Part shown: positions 51,257-53,380 of the stretch, in pieces
Position numbering within the stretch: position 1 is the first letter of the stretch
Layout of the letters: the number at the start of each line of letters is the position of its first letter
Assembly: GCA_947473355.1 (NCBI GenBank)
Contig: CANJCQ010000020.1
Coordinates: 1 to 53,380 of the forward strand
Reading direction: 5' to 3'
Source of the DNA: Sphingomonadaceae bacterium
GTDB lineage: Bacteria; Pseudomonadota; Alphaproteobacteria; Sphingomonadales; Sphingomonadaceae
Length of the DNA: 53,380 bases
Notes under the pieces: model-generated
Told to the model about the DNA's origin: nothing
Seen by the model: the letters and a program-made list of their open reading frames with translations, nothing else
Database searches by the model: none
Made by a program: the position numbers and the translations under genes

Positions 51257-51513
51257 CGCGTTTCAGGCCTTGAGGCATCCAGAAGTAAGGGTCCTGGATG
51301 CGCTGCATCTCACACAACCAGGCCGCAGACTGACCACCCGCCCCTTACCGGTCAGGAAGATGGACCAGCCCTCCCGGATCAATGTGCGACTACCCGGCAA
51401 GGCCTGACTCAAATGCTGTCAGACAATGTTCAGCAATCTGTGCGGCTGAAATTTTGGCCGATTTGATGGCACTGGCAGTGGCGCGCGCAGCCTTCATTGC
51501 GCCTGCCGCTCAG

Positions 51514-52578
51514 TCAAGCCGAGCGCGGCGGAGGCCTCGGCAATCTGCTGTCATTGCTCGGAATGCTGCTGCTCTCCATGGCTTCGGCAGCCTCGCACGC
51601 ATCGTCCTCGCGCCGCAGCCGCGCTGCGATCACGGCACAGACGAAGAGCTGGAGCTGGTGAAAAATCATAAGTGGCAGCACAATCAGCCCCACCTGGGCC
51701 GGGGCAAACAGGGCGCCTGCCATCGGCACCCCTGAGACCAGGCTCTTCTTCGAACCGCAAAACAGCAGCACCACAGCATCGGCACGTGGCAGGCCGGTCT
51801 GGCGGGCCGCCAGGACAGTCGCCCCCATCACTGTCGCCAGCATGACTGCGCTCAATCCCAGCAGTTCCAGCAGATCGATCGGGCCAACCTGAGTCCAGAT
51901 CCCCTTGATCACCGCCGCGCTGAATGCGGAATAGACAACCAGCAGGATCGAACCCCGGTCGACCGGTTGCAAGATCTTCTTGTTGCGATCCATGAATGCA
52001 CCGATCCACGGGCGCAGGAAATGTCCGGCAAGGAAAGGCGCGAGCAATTGCAGGGCAATCTTGCTGATCGAACTCCAGGCCGAACCGGCTCCGCCACCCG
52101 GCCCGGCATGCATGAACAGCGCCACCAGCAAGGGCGTGAGGAATATGCCGATCAGGTTTGATAGCGAGGCACTGCACACTGCCGCCGCAACATTGCCGCG
52201 GGCAATGGACGTGAAGGCAATCGACGATTGCACCGTCGATGGCAGTAGCGAGAGAAATAGCAGTCCCAACAGCAACAGCGGATTGACCCATCCGCCCATC
52301 GTGTAAAACAGCGTGAGGCCGAGTGCCGGGAACAGCAGATATGTCGAGGCCAGCACCATCGCATGCAGCCGCCAGTTGCCAAGGCCCTGCACAATCGCCG
52401 CACGCGACAATTTGGCACCATGTATGAAAAACAGCAGCACTATGGCAAAGTCGGCCAGCCGGTCGGTCCACACGGCCCCCGCACCGTGCACGGGTAACAG
52501 CGACGCGGCGACGACGACTGCGATCAGGCACAGCAGGAACGGATCCCAGGAACGCAATAGCTTCAAGAGTTGCCCCAT
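51514..52578 (-). CDS. Bile acid:sodium symporter family membrane protein
   Basis: The product is 354 residues with about ten membrane helices, including FAIVLLFFIHGAKLSRAAIVQG and LFLSLLPSTVQSSIAFTSIARGNVAAAVCSASLSN, whose LLPSTVQSSIAFTSIA is typical of the SBF-like (BASS/YfeH) family. The second-half FCGSKKSLVSGVPMA is the matching crossover helix. These carry organic anions with Na+; the substrate is unknown. The start at 52578 drops an upstream extension. The C-terminal 35 residues are hydrophilic and low complexity. Confidence 0.9.
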   Translation of the reverse strand: MGQLLKLLRSWDPFLLCLIAVVVAASLLPVHGAGAVWTDRLADFAIVLLFFIHGAKLSRAAIVQGLGNWRLHAMVLASTYLLFPALGLTLFYTMGGWVNPLLLLGLLFLSLLPSTVQSSIAFTSIARGNVAAAVCSASLSNLIGIFLTPLLVALFMHAGPGGGAGSAWSSISKIALQLLAPFLAGHFLRPWIGAFMDRNKKILQPVDRGSILLVVYSAFSAAVIKGIWTQVGPIDLLELLGLSAVMLATVMGATVLAARQTGLPRADAVVLLFCGSKKSLVSGVPMAGALFAPAQVGLIVLPLMIFHQLQLFVCAVIAARLRREDDACEAAEAMESSSIPSNDSRLPRPPPRSA

Positions 52579-52974
52579 GTTTGACTTATGCCCCGAACGA
52601 CGCTGCCGATCCAACACAATGAATCGACCGTATCGTCGCAACAAAGCGGGCATTACACCGCAAGCTCGCCGCCTAACATCAACCGTCAGACGAGGCCGAA
52701 AGCTCCGCTAATCTAAGCCGCACATTGCGCCAAATGTTCTGACGACGGACAGTGAGCGCCATTTGCCTGCCGATCCTTTGCGGGGACGCGCCCCCGGGAT
52801 ACCCCCACGCACGGGGGTATCGAATTGGCCGTTTGCAAATGCCCCCCAATCATACCCCCCAATCGCTTGCGAGTGTATGCGGCATCATGCGAACGCCGGC
52901 GAACAGCTAGGCCTTGATTACTGCGGTTTTATGGGGTTTGTACAAACAGATACGGACGCGACTGGATTGGAAAG
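52579..52974. other. Gene-free region between a symporter gene and tRNA-Gly, attachment-like repeats
   Basis: About 400 bp with no supported gene; a plus-strand frame here merely reads through the tRNA. It holds repeated C-rich boxes: GATACCCCC (52798-52806), its inverted copy GGGGGTATC (52813-52821), and CATACCCCCC (52851-52860), with CCCCCCAAT twice (52842, 52855). ATACCCCC boxes next to a tRNA 3' end are typical of the arm sites between a tRNA attachment site and a P4-type integrase gene. No integrase is present. Confidence 0.5.
52798..52821. repeat. Perfect 9-bp inverted repeat of ATACCCCC boxes
   Basis: Arms GATACCCCC and GGGGGTATC with a 6-nt loop. No T-run follows, so it is not an obvious terminator; see the attachment-site hypothesis. 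Confidence 0.7.
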
Positions 52975-53048
52975 TGGAGCGGGTAAGGGGAATCGAACCC
53001 CTCTAGCTAGCTTGGAAGGCTAGTGCATTACCACTATGCTATACCCGC
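52975..53048 (-). tRNA. tRNA-Gly (anticodon TCC)
   Basis: The acceptor stem GCGGGTA pairs with TACCCGC. The anticodon loop CTTCCAA gives anticodon TCC (plus-strand 53014-53016), decoding GGA. The T arm is GAGGGGTTCGATTCCCCTT and the CCA end is encoded. The tRNA runs on the minus strand; its 3' end faces the C-rich repeat region, where an integrated element would sit. Confidence 0.95.
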
Positions 53049-53238
53049 AACATTGATTGGCCAGTCGAGATGGGATTCGGCAACTCGATCTGAGTCCGCT
53101 TTTCCCTGAGTGATGGGAGCAATTGCCACGGCGATTGTAGCTTCGTCAACGAAACTCTTTTGATTGTTGACTGGCTTTCGGCAGTTCGAGCCAGTGGCCG
53201 TTGCGGTGTAGTCGTTCCGCCTTGGGCTGATTGATCTA
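53049..53238. other. Segment between tRNA-Gly and the IS element
   Basis: About 190 bp with no credible gene. It presumably contains the tRNA promoter. A few short inverted words are present, none convincing as a signal. Confidence 0.5.
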
Positions 53239-53380
53239 GGGTCAGGACCTGTTAAATTGCTTGCATGATGGGCTGAGGGTTGATTCAATGGTGGCACCAG
53301 GAGGTGCTGCTTGTGGACGATCTGTTTATGCTGAGCGAGGTGCAGATGCGCCGGATCAAGCCATTTTTCCCGCGATCGCA
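53239..53380 (+). mobile_element. Left end of an IS5-family insertion sequence (cut by window)
   Basis: GGGTCAGGACCTGTTAA at 53239 fits an IS5-group terminal repeat, preceded by CTA, which could be the TNA target duplication of the IS427 subgroup. The transposase start follows. The right end lies outside the window, so the boundaries are partly inferred. Confidence 0.65.
53313..53380 (+). CDS. IS5-family transposase, N-terminal fragment (continues outside window)
   Basis: A GTG start with AGGAGG 7-12 nt upstream opens a frame reading MDDLFMLSEVQMRRIKPFFP, the typical first residues of the DUF4096-type N-terminus of IS5 transposases. Only 22 codons lie in the window. The catalytic DDE core is beyond the end. 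Whether the element is intact cannot be judged. Confidence 0.75.
   Translation, partial: MDDLFMLSEVQMRRIKPFFPRS

Noticed and set aside
52763..53023. Plus-strand frame ending in GKGNRTPLASLEG
   Set aside because: The end is the antisense of tRNA-Gly, a well-known false annotation; the rest is the C-rich repeat region.
1..53380. CRISPR array or phage structural genes
   Set aside because: No regularly spaced direct repeats and no capsid, tail or terminase genes were seen; the repeats present are palindromic and scattered.

Overview
The window is chromosomal DNA from an alphaproteobacterium of the order Sphingomonadales (Novosphingobium, Erythrobacteraceae or Sphingopyxis-like). The evidence is the high GC content, a MipZ rather than Min division system, an Atm1 exporter that by eye closely resembles the crystallised Novosphingobium aromaticivorans protein, a TonB-ExbB-ExbD-ExbD cluster, LuxC/LuxE-type reductases, and several families of short palindromic intergenic repeats (REP-like) typical of sphingomonads. 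Most of the window is ordinary core genome, but it carries clear scars of deletion, one acquired restriction-modification system, and a tRNA-linked mobile-element border.

Layout. 1-5.2 kb: a truncated CsgG-like gene, panC, the mipZ / J-domain protein / phosphoglucomutase operon, and a MgtC-like membrane protein. 5.3-10.8 kb: a ligase-associated DEXH helicase, then the TonB energy-transduction operon on the minus strand. 11-17.6 kb: a secreted protein, homoserine dehydrogenase, a small secreted protein, class II fructose bisphosphatase, a MazEF-type toxin-antitoxin pair with a palindromic operator, a TauD-type dioxygenase, and a chimeric gene joining the start of glycogen phosphorylase to the catalytic core of a transglutaminase. 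17.8-22.6 kb: a GH13 glucosidase, an alpha/beta hydrolase, a DUF1223 lipoprotein, and a FecR/TPR pair. 23-24.9 kb: a NaeI-type restriction-modification system of lower GC. 24.9-35.4 kb: cytochrome P450, GlpD, the remnants of two divergent genes whose 5' ends were both deleted (LLM monooxygenase and YeiH-type exporter), prs, an AraC regulator, an inositol monophosphatase-family enzyme, Atm1, a membrane-anchored AraC-type regulator, a sterol-desaturase-family hydroxylase and a DUF1737 protein. 35.6-42.3 kb: HslUV, BamE, a cytochrome bc1 assembly chaperone, YceD, SSB, and FeoAB with a Fur-box-like palindrome.

42.3-51.3 kb is the most interesting metabolic block. LuxE-like and LuxC-like proteins (acid activation and acyl reduction, but no luciferase) sit with an aldo/keto reductase, a SnoaL-like protein, an unknown 114-aa protein, an SDR, a ketosteroid-dehydrogenase-like flavoprotein, a VOC protein and a group II truncated globin. 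This looks like a catabolic or modifying pathway for a hydrophobic, possibly isoprenoid or steroid-like, substrate; that is inference. 51.5-53.4 kb holds a bile-acid/sodium symporter family protein, a repeat-rich stretch resembling an integrase attachment region, tRNA-Gly(TCC), and the left end of an IS5-family element cut by the window edge.
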